Source of the DNA: an uncultured Pseudomonas sp.
GTDB lineage: Bacteria > Pseudomonadota > Gammaproteobacteria > Pseudomonadales > Pseudomonadaceae
DNA length: 64,000 nt
Assembly: GCF_946886105.1 (NCBI RefSeq)
Contig: NZ_CAMPHV010000015.1
Location: 55,538-119,537, forward strand
Direction: 5' to 3'
Positions within the stretch are counted from its first letter, which is position 1; the number at the start of each line of letters is the position of its first letter. The notes under the pieces were generated by a model. That model worked only from the letters and a program-made list of their open reading frames with translations. It had not been told where the DNA came from and searched no databases. Shown piece after piece: positions 1 through 8,398 of the stretch. The position numbers were made by a program, and so were the translations under genes.

Positions 1-856
1 CCTGTTCGGCAACGGCGAGCGCACCGGTAACGTCGACCTGGTCAACTTGGCGCTCAACCTCTACACCCAGGGCATCCACCCGGGTCTGGATTTCTCCGAT
101 ATCGACAACGTGCGCAAGGTGGTCGAGGAGTGCAACCAGATCCCCGTGCACCCGCGCCATCCTTATGTCGGCGACCTGGTGCATACCGCCTTCTCCGGCT
201 CACACCAGGATGCGATCCGCAAGGGCTTCAGCCAACAGGACCCGAACGGCATCTGGGAAGTGCCTTATCTGCCGATCGACCCGGCCGATATCGGCCGCAG
301 CTACGAGGCGGTGATCCGCGTTAACAGCCAATCCGGCAAGGGCGGCATCACCTACCTGCTGGAACAGGAATACGGCATCTGCCTGCCGCGGCGCATGCAG
401 ATCGAGTTCAGCCAGGTGGTGCAGAAGGAAACCGACCGCCTCGGCCTGGAAATGAGCGCCGCGCAGATCTACCAATTGCTCGACCGCGAATACCTGCAAG
501 CGACCGCGCCCTATGCCCTGAAAGGCCATCGTCTGCAGGAGGAAAACGGTACCAGTGCGGTCGACGTCGAAGTCCTCAGCGCAGGCGAAAGCCAGCACTG
601 GCGCGGCATCGGCAAAGGCCCGCTGGAAGCCCTGGTGGCCGGTTTGCCGGTGGCCGTGGAGATCATGGACTACAGCGAACACGCCATCGGCGCCGGCACC
701 AATGCCAAAGCCGCAGCCTATATCGAACTGCGGGTCAACAGCGGCCGCGCCCTGCATGGCGTCGGTATCGACGAAAACCTCACCACCGCGAGCTTTCGCG
801 CCTTGTTCAGCGCGCTGAATCGCGCGCTGGTTCAGGCAGAGGCGCAGGCGGCCTAA
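1..856 (+). CDS. leuA: 2-isopropylmalate synthase, C-terminal part (partial at window edge)
   Basis: The reading frame is open from base 2 and encodes the last 284 residues of LeuA, which condenses acetyl-CoA with 2-oxoisovalerate in the first committed step of leucine synthesis. The visible start ([10 protein letters not shown], then the [21 protein letters not shown] stretch, shown in parts) is the conserved end of the catalytic HMGL barrel. The rest contains the linker and the C-terminal LeuA dimerisation/regulatory domain that binds leucine. The 5' end lies outside the window, so start and promoter cannot be judged. A strong intrinsic terminator follows 19 bases after the stop. Identification is secure from the motifs. 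Confidence 0.96.
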   Translation, partial: LFGNGERTGNVDLVNLALNLYTQGIHPGLDFSDIDNVRKVVEECNQIPVHPRHPYVGDLVHTAFSGSHQDAIRKGFSQQDPNGIWEVPYLPIDPADIGRSYEAVIRVNSQSGKGGITYLLEQEYGICLPRRMQIEFSQVVQKETDRLGLEMSAAQIYQLLDREYLQATAPYALKGHRLQEENGTSAVDVEVLSAGESQHWRGIGKGPLEALVAGLPVAVEIMDYSEHAIGAGTNAKAAAYIELRVNSGRALHGVGIDENLTTASFRALFSALNRALVQAEAQAA

Positions 857-874
857 GCTTCCATCAGCGAAACG

Positions 875-904
875 AAAAAAGCCGGGTTTCCACCCGGCTT
901 TTTC
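875..904 (+). terminator. Intrinsic terminator after leuA (probably bidirectional)
   Basis: A GC-rich stem (GCCGGGT / ACCCGGC, loop TTCC) is flanked by a run of A on the left and T on the right. It can stop leuA from the left and the GEVED protein gene, which ends at 915, from the right. Confidence 0.85.
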
Positions 905-914
905 ATACCTCTCG

Positions 915-2645
915 TCAGTAGCCAACGATATTCGAAACCCGCTTGTATTCCCCATCGATGAACGCCACCAACCAAGACCGGTAGGCTTTACCTGGGGTAT
1001 AGCCAAAATATTGGTAGCTCAGTTCGGTCTCCGCCCAACGCTGCAGCACAATTTGGCCATTCTCTTCGATGACCCACTGCAGGGCCTGGGCAGTGCCGCC
1101 AGACCGGGCCAAGGTATGGTTAGAATCCACAGTCAGTTGAAACTGTCCCACCGGCTCGGGCTCGGGCTCGGGCTCGGCAGGAGTATTGCCTGCTCCGTAA
1201 CGCACCACGTTGGAAACTCTCTGGTAATACCCATCGATGAACTTGTGCAACCAGACACGATAGGCTTTGGCAGGATCAAACTGGTAGTAGCTGTAGCTCA
1301 GTTCGTTGGACGCATTTCGTCTAAGAACGATATCGCCGCCCTCCTCGATCACCCACGTCAGGTTTTCGCCCAAAGCACCGCTACGGGTTACCTGGCGATT
1401 GGTATCGACATCCAACCGGTATTGATCGCTCAGACCAGGAGAAAAATACTCGGCGTCCGAGACCTGAACTATCTCACCGCTCACCGCCTGGCTTAACCAT
1501 GCTTTGTATTTGCGCCCAGCCTGGAACGGATAGCGTAATTGGTTATCTGCCTGGGTGGGTTGTTGGTAAACCACCTGGCCATCTTCGCGAATCATCCAGA
1601 TCAGCGGTTGGCCGCTCGGCTCGTTGTGGTAAAGACGGAAATCAGCGTCCACTTCAAGATCGATATAGGGAGAAGGGAAACCTTCCCTAAAAGCCAGTGG
1701 AATGGAAACTGCCTGTTCGATGCCGTTGACCACTGATTCAGCCCAAATGCGGTATTGGCCCCCGAACTGGAAAGCGAAAAACAATGGCTCGCCCTGGGTC
1801 GGCTGGCGATAAACGATCTGCCCATTCTGCTCCACAACCCAAGCGCCCATGAACGGGGTCGATTGAATGGAGCCATCAGCCATACGTTCCAGCGTCACGC
1901 TATCGGTGATTCCGGGGCGATATTCCACCTTATTGGAAACCTGCCGATAAGCGCCATCGACAAACGCTTTCAGCCATAACTGGTAATGGCTACCGGCCGT
2001 GTTACTCCAGTAGCGGTCCCGTAAATTCCCGGCAGCATTGCGTTCGAGTACTGTCTGACCGTCCTTCTGCACGACCAGCGTCAGCTTGTCTTCCGGCTCG
2101 CCACTGCGAACAACCCAGAACCCCGGCTGCAAAGATAAGGTGAAGGGATACTCGGACGAGGCTGCCGCAGGCAACTTGACTTGATAGTCCTCCGTCTCCC
2201 CATAGCTATAGCTGGCGCAAGGCTGTGGATCGCTCCCCCAACGCATGACCACCCGCATTAGGGCAGTATCCGCAGACAAACCCGCAGGGATTTTTAGAGT
2301 AGCTGATTGGAGCCCTGTACCTCGGGCGGTCAATACCCGCTCGGACGTTTCGAAGACACTGTTCTGGTTGAAATCAATCCAGGCTCCCCAATGTTCCGAA
2401 TAGTTCGTCGATGCGAACCCCGGCCGCACTTCCAGGCGATCCTCAACGCCGGTTAATTTGAATGGCGTCTCCGCCGTGCCATCCCGATAACCGCCATTTG
2501 TGCCACTCGCCTTGACTTCGCCGTTAACCGCAACGGAGGAAATCCACTCATAGCTGCTGCTATTTGCCCGACTGTCACAGTAACTCTGTGCCCACGCCGG
2601 AAAAGCAGCCAACCCTCCTACAATAGCCAATAAGGCAATTCGCAT
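915..2645 (-). CDS. Secreted GEVED-domain protein with five tandem ~80-residue repeats
   Basis: A 576-residue exported protein of unknown function. ATG at 2645 is chosen because AAGGAG lies 7 bases upstream and it begins a clear signal peptide (residues 1-19, cleavage after AWA); the frame stays open to 2735. Residues 22-160 look like a GEVED domain: WGAWIDFNQN, then the signature GETEDYQV near the end, with a Cys pair. Five related units of 77-83 residues follow (about 163-245, 246-322, 323-404, 405-484, 499-576). Each has a W-V-I-E/Q-x-x-G-x-I-V core and most end in an aromatic-W-L ... G-x-Y-x-x-V-S-N-x-V-x-Y motif, suggesting beta-sandwich modules. A PEPEPEPEP linker (residues about 487-498) separates units 4 and 5. 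GEVED domains are known from secreted or surface proteins; role and ligand are unknown. It stands alone between two terminators. Confidence 0.85.
   Translation of the reverse strand: MRIALLAIVGGLAAFPAWAQSYCDSRANSSSYEWISSVAVNGEVKASGTNGGYRDGTAETPFKLTGVEDRLEVRPGFASTNYSEHWGAWIDFNQNSVFETSERVLTARGTGLQSATLKIPAGLSADTALMRVVMRWGSDPQPCASYSYGETEDYQVKLPAAASSEYPFTLSLQPGFWVVRSGEPEDKLTLVVQKDGQTVLERNAAGNLRDRYWSNTAGSHYQLWLKAFVDGAYRQVSNKVEYRPGITDSVTLERMADGSIQSTPFMGAWVVEQNGQIVYRQPTQGEPLFFAFQFGGQYRIWAESVVNGIEQAVSIPLAFREGFPSPYIDLEVDADFRLYHNEPSGQPLIWMIREDGQVVYQQPTQADNQLRYPFQAGRKYKAWLSQAVSGEIVQVSDAEYFSPGLSDQYRLDVDTNRQVTRSGALGENLTWVIEEGGDIVLRRNASNELSYSYYQFDPAKAYRVWLHKFIDGYYQRVSNVVRYGAGNTPAEPEPEPEPVGQFQLTVDSNHTLARSGGTAQALQWVIEENGQIVLQRWAETELSYQYFGYTPGKAYRSWLVAFIDGEYKRVSNIVGY
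1153..1176 (+). repeat. Four perfect GGCTCG hexamers (Pro-Glu linker)
   Basis: Four in-frame copies of a 6-bp unit encode, on the minus strand, the Pro-Glu linker between repeats 4 and 5 of the GEVED protein. Copy-number change would lengthen or shorten the linker by two residues without a frameshift. Confidence 0.8.
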
Positions 2646-2771
2646 ATCCTTGCTCCTTACAATGGTTTTTTTGCAGGGAGCAAACTTTCTCACTTGATTC
2701 ATTGTTCGCATCCCTGCGCGGCAAATAGTAGGCAACTTGCCAGTACATGTCGTCAGCCAACTTCACGAAAT

Positions 2772-2801
2772 AAAAAACCGGGCTTTCACCCGGCTTTTTC
2801 A
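2772..2801. terminator. Intrinsic terminator-like hairpin downstream of the omega-amidase region
   Basis: The stem CCGGG/CCCGG is flanked by A6 on the left and T5 on the right. The sequence closely resembles the leuA terminator at 875-904, so the GEVED gene is bracketed by two similar hairpins. For the minus-strand genes entering from the right it can end transcription before the GEVED gene. Confidence 0.7.
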
Positions 2802-2809
2802 TTTTTGAC

Positions 2810-2920
2810 TCAGCCCTCCATCGCCAGTAAGACCCACGGCGCGGCGTTCAGGCTGGAATGTTTGCCATAAACCGTGCCGTCAGCATCTACCAATTCGACC
2901 GAAAGGGCTGCGTCTATACA
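2810..2920 (-). pseudogene. Possible 36-codon remnant of a lost gene
   Basis: This minus-strand frame is open from just after a TAA (2921-2923) to a TGA at 2810-2812. Its translation has protein-like composition (SVELVDADGTVYGKHS, then APWVLLAMEG) and ordinary Pseudomonas codon use, but there is no usable start and no ribosome binding site. It reads like the last 30-odd residues of a truncated gene. I do not recognise the parent family. A chance open frame is the alternative. Confidence 0.35.
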
Positions 2921-2927
2921 TTAGCCC

Positions 2928-3719
2928 TCAGGACAGCTCGAAGGTATCGGCGTCCATGTACGCCGGAAAGCGCTCTCGGTATGCCGCAAGCACCGCAGCG
3001 TCCAGGCGGACCTTGAATACGCCATCACCATCGCTGGCACTCAATAGGGCTTCGCCCTGAAAGTCGAGCACTTGGGAATCGCCGCTGTAGGGATGCCCCT
3101 TGCCGTCCTCGCCAATGCGGTTGACCGCCGCCACATAACACAGGTTCTCGATCGCCCGCGCCGGCAACAACCGATTCCAGTGCTGGCGCCGCGCCGCGGG
3201 CCAATTGGCGGTGTATAGCAGCAGATCGGTGGTATGCGGGTCGCGGCTCCACACGGGAAAACGCAGGTCGTAGCAGATCAGCGGGCGGATGCGCCAGCCA
3301 TTGAGCTCCAGCAGCACCTGCTGCTCGCCCGCGCTGTAGTGTTTGTGCTCGCCGGCCATGCGGAACAGGTGGCGCTTGTCGTAATGCGCCACACTGCCGT
3401 CCGGACGCGCCCAGAGCAGGCGATTGCGGTAGCTGCCGTCGGCGGACTGGATAATCAGGCTGCCGGTTATCACCGCCTGCGACTGCTTGGCCTGCTCGCT
3501 CATCCAGAGGCTGGTCGGACCGTTTTCCGGCTCGGCCAGCGCTGCGGAGTCCATGGAAAAACCGGTGCTGAACATCTCCGGCAGCACGATCAGGTCGGCG
3601 CCACGCGCCCGCTTCAGCAGTGCTTCGAAATGCGCGCGATTGGCCTCAGGGTTCTGCCAGGCCAATTCGGTCTGGATCAGCGCCAGCTCGAGATTCGGCA
3701 AGTTGCTTAAATCGCGCAT
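2928..3719 (-). CDS. Carbon-nitrogen hydrolase, omega-amidase (YafV/Nit2-like)
   Basis: A 263-residue nitrilase-superfamily enzyme. The catalytic triad is visible as Glu48 (LPEMF), Lys115 (YDKRHLF) and Cys149 (LICYDLRFP). Members of this branch hydrolyse the terminal amide of 2-oxo acids such as 2-oxoglutaramate and 2-oxosuccinamate, the by-products of glutamine- or asparagine-dependent transaminases. The ATG at 3719 lies inside the 3' end of the aminotransferase gene (13-base overlap), so the two are translationally coupled. This fits the known pairing of a methionine/glutamine aminotransferase with omega-amidase in methionine salvage. Substrate preference is inferred from family and context. 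Confidence 0.9.
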   Translation of the reverse strand: MRDLSNLPNLELALIQTELAWQNPEANRAHFEALLKRARGADLIVLPEMFSTGFSMDSAALAEPENGPTSLWMSEQAKQSQAVITGSLIIQSADGSYRNRLLWARPDGSVAHYDKRHLFRMAGEHKHYSAGEQQVLLELNGWRIRPLICYDLRFPVWSRDPHTTDLLLYTANWPAARRQHWNRLLPARAIENLCYVAAVNRIGEDGKGHPYSGDSQVLDFQGEALLSASDGDGVFKVRLDAAVLAAYRERFPAYMDADTFELS

Positions 3720-4855
3720 AGCTTCTCCGCCGCCTGGCGCAGCGTCTCCTCGCGCTTGGCGAAACAGAAACGCACCAGACGCAGGTCCTTCGGCGCCTGC
3801 TCATAGAACACCGACACCGGGATAGCCGCCACGCCGTGTTCGCGGGTCAGCCATTCGGCCATGGCCACATCATCCAGATCATCGCGGATCGCCGCATAGT
3901 CGACCAACTGGAAGTAAGTACCGGCCGCGCGAACGAACTCGAAGCGCGAGTCGATCAGCAGGTCGCAGAACAGGTCACGCTTGGCCTGGTAGAACGCCGG
4001 CAGTTCATCGACATGCTCGGGATGCTCGGCCATGAAATCGGCCAGCGCCCACTGCAACGGGGTGACGCCGCAGAAGCTGACGTATTGGTGCACCTTGCGC
4101 AGCTCGGCGCTCAAGGCCGGCGGCGCCACCACATAGCCGGTCTTCCAGCCAGTGACGTGATAGGTCTTGCCGAACGAGCTGACCACGAAGGCGCGCTGAT
4201 ATAGCTCGTCATGGGCGAGCACGCTGGCGTGCATGCGGCCATCGAACACCAGGTGCTCGTAGACCTCGTCGCTGACCAGATAGATATCGCGGTCGCGGAT
4301 CAGCGCAGCCAATTGGTCCAACTCCGCCCGCGAGATCAAGGCGCCGCTGGGGTTATGTGGGCTGTTAAGGATGATCAGCCGAGTCTTCGCGCTCAGCGCA
4401 TCGCCCAGGCGCTGCCAGTCGATGGAAAAGCCCGGCAAGCTCAGCGGTACATGCACACAACGTCCGCCGGCCAGGGTCACCGAGGGTTCGTAACTGTCGT
4501 AGCTGGGATCGAAAACGATGACCTCGTCGCCCGGTTGGACCAGCGCCTGGATCGCACAGAAGATCGCCTGAGTCGCGCCCGGTGTGATGGTGACTTCGCT
4601 GCCGGGGCTGATCGTGCGGCCATAGCAGCGGGCGATCTTCGCCGCGACCTGTTCGCGCAATGCCGGCAAGCCGGTCATGGGCGAGTACTGGTTATGCCCG
4701 GCCAGCACATGGCGCGCGACCGCCTCGCGCAACGCCTGCGGCCCATCGAAATCGGGAAAACCCTGGGACAGGTTCAGCGCCCCGGTTTCCACGGCCAATT
4801 GCGACATGCGGGTGAAGATGGTGGTGCCAACGTTGGGCAGTTTGCTGGTGATCAT
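3707..4855 (-). CDS. PLP-dependent aminotransferase, methionine aminotransferase type (YbdL/MtnE-like)
   Basis: A 382-residue class I/II aminotransferase. The fold-type I landmarks are present: LSQGFPDF near the N-terminus, SPHNPSG (165-171), SDEVYEHL (D196) and the PLP lysine K230 in SSFGKTYH. The start at 4855 (MITSKLPNVG) is chosen by family length; the frame upstream is open to 4975 but runs into the der terminator. The best-matching group transaminates methionine, phenylalanine or the 2-oxo acid of methionine with glutamine as donor. The downstream overlapping omega-amidase would remove the 2-oxoglutaramate product and make the reaction irreversible. The exact amino donor cannot be read from sequence. 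Confidence 0.9.
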   Translation of the reverse strand: MITSKLPNVGTTIFTRMSQLAVETGALNLSQGFPDFDGPQALREAVARHVLAGHNQYSPMTGLPALREQVAAKIARCYGRTISPGSEVTITPGATQAIFCAIQALVQPGDEVIVFDPSYDSYEPSVTLAGGRCVHVPLSLPGFSIDWQRLGDALSAKTRLIILNSPHNPSGALISRAELDQLAALIRDRDIYLVSDEVYEHLVFDGRMHASVLAHDELYQRAFVVSSFGKTYHVTGWKTGYVVAPPALSAELRKVHQYVSFCGVTPLQWALADFMAEHPEHVDELPAFYQAKRDLFCDLLIDSRFEFVRAAGTYFQLVDYAAIRDDLDDVAMAEWLTREHGVAAIPVSVFYEQAPKDLRLVRFCFAKREETLRQAAEKLCAI

Positions 4856-4931
4856 GGCGTGCGGTATCCGTAGCCGAGCGCTGCACTTGAGCGCTATCGA
4901 GGCCGCAGGATAGCCGAACGCCCAGAAAGGC

Positions 4932-4957
4932 AAAAGGCACCCGAAGGTGCCCTTTTC
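4932..4957 (-). terminator. Terminator after der
   Basis: The stem GGCACC/GGTGCC with a CGAA/TTCG tetraloop is flanked by A4 on the left and T4 on the right. It lies 20 bases past the der stop and separates der from the aminotransferase-amidase pair; it is symmetrical enough to work in both directions. Confidence 0.8.
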
Positions 4958-4976
4958 AGCGAATCGCGCACGCAAC

Positions 4977-6449
4977 TCAACGCTTGTCTTTGCGCTTCTT
5001 CTCGGCCTTTTTGTGGTGGCTCATCAAGCGGCGCTTCTTGTTCACTTGACGGTCGGTGAGGGTGTTTTTGTTACCCTCGTAGGGGTTTTCGCCGCCCTTG
5101 AACTCGATGCGGATCGGCGTACCGACCAGCTTCAACACGCGCCTGTAGGTGTTTTCCAGGTAGCGCACGTAGGACTTGGGCACCGCCTCGACCTGGTTGC
5201 CGTGGATCACGATCAACGGCGGGTTGGCGCCGCCCAGGTGGGCGTAACGCAGCTTGATCCGGCGGTTGTTGACCATGGGCGGCGCATGGTCGCCGACCGC
5301 GTCTTCGAGGATCTGGGTCAGGCGGTTGGTCGGCCAGCGGGTGATCGCCGACTTGAACGAGGCCTGCACCGATTTGTACAGGTTACCGACGCCGGTGCCG
5401 TGCAGAGCGGAGATGAAGTGAATATCGGCGAAGTCGACGAAGAACAGGCGGCGCTGCAATTCGGTCTTCACATAGTCGCGCTCGCTGGGCTCCATACCGT
5501 CCCACTTGTTCAGGGCGATGACCAGGGCGCGGCCGCTTTCCAGGACGAAGCCGAGCAGATTGAGGTCGTGGTCGACCACGCCTTCGCGGGCGTCCATGAC
5601 GAACACCACGACGTTGGAATCCTGGATCGCCTGCAGGGTTTTCACCACCGAGAACTTTTCCACCGCCTCGAAGATCTTGCCGCGCCGACGCACGCCGGCG
5701 GTGTCGATCAGGGTGTACTTCTCGTCGTCGCGTTCGAACGGAATGTAGATGCTGTCACGGGTGGTGCCGGCCTGGTCGTAGACGATCACCCGGTCTTCGC
5801 CGAGCATGCGATTGACCAGAGTCGACTTGCCGACGTTGGGCCGACCGATGATCGCCAGCTTGATCCCGTCCTTTTCGCTCGGCCCGGGAATGCGCTTGGC
5901 TTCCTGGCCTTCCAGCACCTCCTCTTCTTCCTCGCCTTCTTGCGGCTCTGCCTCGTCCTTGGGGAAGGAACCCAACACCGCCTCGAGCATCTGGGTGATA
6001 CCGCGACCGTGGGCGCCGGCAATCGCCAGGGACTCGCCCATGCCCATGCTGGCGAACTCGGCGCGGGCCAGGTCGGGGTCGAGGTTGTCGACCTTGTTGA
6101 TCACCAGGAAGCTGCGCTTGTTGCGCCGGCGCAGGTGCTCGCCGATCATCTGATCGGAGGCCGACAAGCCGGCGCGCGCATCCACCAGGAACAACACGGC
6201 ATCGGCTTCTTCGATGGCCTGCAGCGACTGCTCGGCCATCTTCGCATCGATGCCCTCCTCGTCGCCGGAGATACCGCCGGTGTCGATGACGATATAGGTG
6301 CGGCCCTGCCACTTGGCCTCGCCGTATTGGCGATCTCGGGTCAGACCGGACAGGTCGCCGACAATCGCGTCGCGGCTTTTGGTCAAGCGGTTGAACAGCG
6401 TGGACTTGCCCACGTTCGGGCGGCCCACCAGGGCAATTACGGGAACCAT
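4977..6449 (-). CDS. der: Ribosome biogenesis GTPase Der (EngA)
   Basis: A 490-residue protein with two tandem G domains, each with a GRPNVGKS P-loop (first at residues 9-16), followed by the KH-like C-terminal domain and a very basic tail rich in Lys and Arg. Der is an essential GTPase that acts in 50S subunit assembly. An acidic Glu-rich linker (EGEEEEEV) separates the two GTPase domains, as is usual in Pseudomonas. ATG at 6449 is preferred over the in-frame GTG at 6461 because GGAGAG sits 4 bases upstream. bamB precedes it, as in many gammaproteobacteria, but here a hairpin with a U-run stands in the gap. Confidence 0.97.
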   Translation of the reverse strand: MVPVIALVGRPNVGKSTLFNRLTKSRDAIVGDLSGLTRDRQYGEAKWQGRTYIVIDTGGISGDEEGIDAKMAEQSLQAIEEADAVLFLVDARAGLSASDQMIGEHLRRRNKRSFLVINKVDNLDPDLARAEFASMGMGESLAIAGAHGRGITQMLEAVLGSFPKDEAEPQEGEEEEEVLEGQEAKRIPGPSEKDGIKLAIIGRPNVGKSTLVNRMLGEDRVIVYDQAGTTRDSIYIPFERDDEKYTLIDTAGVRRRGKIFEAVEKFSVVKTLQAIQDSNVVVFVMDAREGVVDHDLNLLGFVLESGRALVIALNKWDGMEPSERDYVKTELQRRLFFVDFADIHFISALHGTGVGNLYKSVQASFKSAITRWPTNRLTQILEDAVGDHAPPMVNNRRIKLRYAHLGGANPPLIVIHGNQVEAVPKSYVRYLENTYRRVLKLVGTPIRIEFKGGENPYEGNKNTLTDRQVNKKRRLMSHHKKAEKKRKDKR

Positions 6450-6480
6450 TAGGCTCTCCACTTCGTTATTTCAGAAAATA

Positions 6481-6506
6481 CAAAAGCCGCTGCATGGGCA
6501 GCGGCC
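6481..6506 (-). terminator. Terminator-like hairpin between bamB and der
   Basis: A perfect 8-bp stem (GCCGCTGC/GCAGCGGC, loop of 4) is followed on the minus strand by TTTT. It lies upstream of der, so it would attenuate read-through from bamB into der, or protect a processed 3' end. Confidence 0.65.
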
Positions 6507-6523
6507 GGAAATCAATACTGACC

Positions 6524-6554
6524 ATGCTGCACAGCCGTGAATGCTGTGCAGCAT
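6524..6554. repeat. Perfect 12-bp inverted repeat in the bamB-der gap
   Basis: The arms at 6524-6535 and 6543-6554 are exact reverse complements (ATGCTGCACAGC), with a 7-base loop and no U-run. Together with the neighbouring hairpin it forms a two-stem structure in the intercistronic RNA. It may be an RNA processing or stability element. Confidence 0.6.
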
Positions 6555-6575
6555 AGCCAAGGTATTAGCGGGTCA

Positions 6576-7727
6576 TTACTTGATGGTCATGGCCACCAGG
6601 TTACCGCCATTACCGAAGGCATACAGCCAATCGCCAACCACCAGCGGGCGGGCACGCAGGCCGTCGCTGTCGATACGCTCGCGACCGACGAAACGACCAT
6701 CCACCTGACTGATCAGGTGCAGATAGCCTTCCAGATCGCCAAAGGCTACATAGCTGGAAAATACTTCCGGTGCCGACAATTGACGACGGGCCAGCGCATC
6801 GTTGCTCCACAACGCTGACGCAGAACGCTCATCGATGCCTTCGACGGTGCCACTGGCCAGGCTGACGTAAACGCTGCCGTAACCCTGGGCGAGGCCTACC
6901 GAGCTGGAGGCTTCGCGTTGCCAGAGGATACGCCCGCTTTCCAGATCCAATGCGGCGAGGCGGCCCTGGTAACTGACTGCGTACAGCGTGCCGCCGGACA
7001 GCAGCAGGCCGCCGTCGATGTCCACCACGCGCTCCAACTCGGAGCGCCCTTGCGGGATCGCCACACGCTGTTCCCAAACCGGGATACCGCGCTGAGCATC
7101 GAGGGCGATGACCTTGCCGCTGGACAAGCCGGCAACGGCCAGACGGTTGGTCAGCACCGGGCTGCCGGTACCGCGCAACGTGAGCACCGCCGGGGTGTTG
7201 TCGAACAACCAACGCTGGTCACCGGTATCGGCGTCCAACGCGATCAGGCGGTCATCCTGGGTTTGCACCAGAACGATATCGCCGTTGATCGCCGGCGCCG
7301 CAAGCACTTCGCTGGGCACCCGGGCACGCCACTTTTCTTCGCCGGAAACCGCATCCAGGGCGATGATTTCGCCTTTCAGGGTGCCGACGACGACCAGGCC
7401 GTAACCGGCGCCGACCGCACCGGAAACCGGCAATTCCAGATCGGTCTTCCAGATCACCTTACCGCTCATGCGGTCGAGCGCCATGACCAGGCCTTCGACA
7501 TCGGCAGCGAAAATGCTGTCGCCATCGATGGCCGGCACCAACATATTGAAGGTTTCGCCCTGGCCCTGACCGATCGAACGGCTCCATTCTTTTTTCAGCT
7601 GCACTTCTTTCTCGAACTTCGGCAGCTCTGCCGGCGGCAGTTCCTTCTTGCTATTGCTGCTGCAACCCGCAGCCATAACGGCCAGGGCCAGCAGTGCGGC
7701 AGTTTTCCAACGCATCACGTCATGCAT
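6576..7727 (-). CDS. bamB: Outer membrane assembly lipoprotein BamB
   Basis: A 383-residue PQQ-type beta-propeller lipoprotein of the BAM complex, which inserts beta-barrel proteins in the outer membrane. The N-terminal signal peptide ends in a lipobox (VMAAGC), followed by SSNSKK and an extended stretch, then repeated blades with ALD...G...W motifs (for example VIALDA...GEEKWRA). The ATG at 7727 overlaps the yfgM-like stop by 8 bases and is preceded directly by AAGGGG; GTG and ATG codons a few residues further in are alternatives, all giving a full signal peptide. It is part of the hisS-yfgM-bamB-der gene string typical of gammaproteobacteria. Confidence 0.96.
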   Translation of the reverse strand: MHDVMRWKTAALLALAVMAAGCSSNSKKELPPAELPKFEKEVQLKKEWSRSIGQGQGETFNMLVPAIDGDSIFAADVEGLVMALDRMSGKVIWKTDLELPVSGAVGAGYGLVVVGTLKGEIIALDAVSGEEKWRARVPSEVLAAPAINGDIVLVQTQDDRLIALDADTGDQRWLFDNTPAVLTLRGTGSPVLTNRLAVAGLSSGKVIALDAQRGIPVWEQRVAIPQGRSELERVVDIDGGLLLSGGTLYAVSYQGRLAALDLESGRILWQREASSSVGLAQGYGSVYVSLASGTVEGIDERSASALWSNDALARRQLSAPEVFSSYVAFGDLEGYLHLISQVDGRFVGRERIDSDGLRARPLVVGDWLYAFGNGGNLVAMTIK

Positions 7728-8364
7728 CCCCTTTCGCCAGATCGTCGAGCTTCAATTGCAGGCCACCGACAGCGGCCTCTTCGGACAACGCAGCTTTGGC
7801 CTTGAGGTAGGCGGCGTGCGCATCGTCGTCGCGACCCAGCTTGACCAGCAGATCGCCTTTCAATTCTTCGCGGCTGGCCTGATAGGCCGGCACGGCGTCG
7901 CCTTCGAGCAGTTGCAGGGCTTCCTGTGCCTTGTCCTGGGCAGCCAATACCCGCGCCAGGCGCTGACGCGCCAGCTCGGCCAAAGTGTCATCGGCTGGCT
8001 TGTCGACAATCGCCTGCAATTCGGCGGAGGCATCGTCCAGCTTGCCGGACTCGACCGCGACCTTGGCAACGAAAAGGCTGCCGTACTGCGCGTAATGAGT
8101 GCCGGCGTAATCGCTCTTGAGCTTGCTCGATAACTCGACGACCTTGGCCATATCGGGCTGCCCATTCGGGTTCAAGGCGGTTTCCAGCAATTGCTGGTAA
8201 ACCATGGATGCGCCCTGGGCCTGATTGGCCTGGTACTTCTGCCAACCCTGCCAGCCAAATACCGCCACCAAGGCCAACGCCACACCGGTGAGCAATGGCT
8301 TGCCATTGCGCTGCCACCAGTCCTTGATTACCGCAAGCTCTTCATCATCGGTACGCGAAACCAC
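7720..8364 (-). CDS. YfgM-like tetratricopeptide inner-membrane protein
   Basis: A 214-residue protein of the YfgM/AncB family. A short cytoplasmic N-terminus (SRTDDEELAVIKDWWQRNG) is followed by one membrane helix (LLTGVALALVAVFGWQGW) and a periplasmic helical region with TPR-like repeats. In E. coli, YfgM is linked to the Sec translocon and periplasmic chaperones. The GTG at 8364 is chosen because AAGGAG lies 7 bases upstream and homologues begin at this point; the frame continues upstream without similarity. The stop overlaps bamB by 8 bases, implying coupled translation. Confidence 0.9.
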   Translation of the reverse strand: MVSRTDDEELAVIKDWWQRNGKPLLTGVALALVAVFGWQGWQKYQANQAQGASMVYQQLLETALNPNGQPDMAKVVELSSKLKSDYAGTHYAQYGSLFVAKVAVESGKLDDASAELQAIVDKPADDTLAELARQRLARVLAAQDKAQEALQLLEGDAVPAYQASREELKGDLLVKLGRDDDAHAAYLKAKAALSEEAAVGGLQLKLDDLAKGDA

Positions 8365-8398
8365 CCCAATACTCCTTTTCGCTAAATAGCTAAATCGC

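Noticed and set aside
200..1006. Long minus-strand open frame opposite leuA
   Set aside because: Antisense shadow of leuA caused by high GC; no start signal and no protein family character.
4947..6452. 501-codon plus-strand open frame opposite der
   Set aside because: Antisense to a certain gene (der); composition (His/Val/Asp rich) is typical of antisense GC-rich frames.
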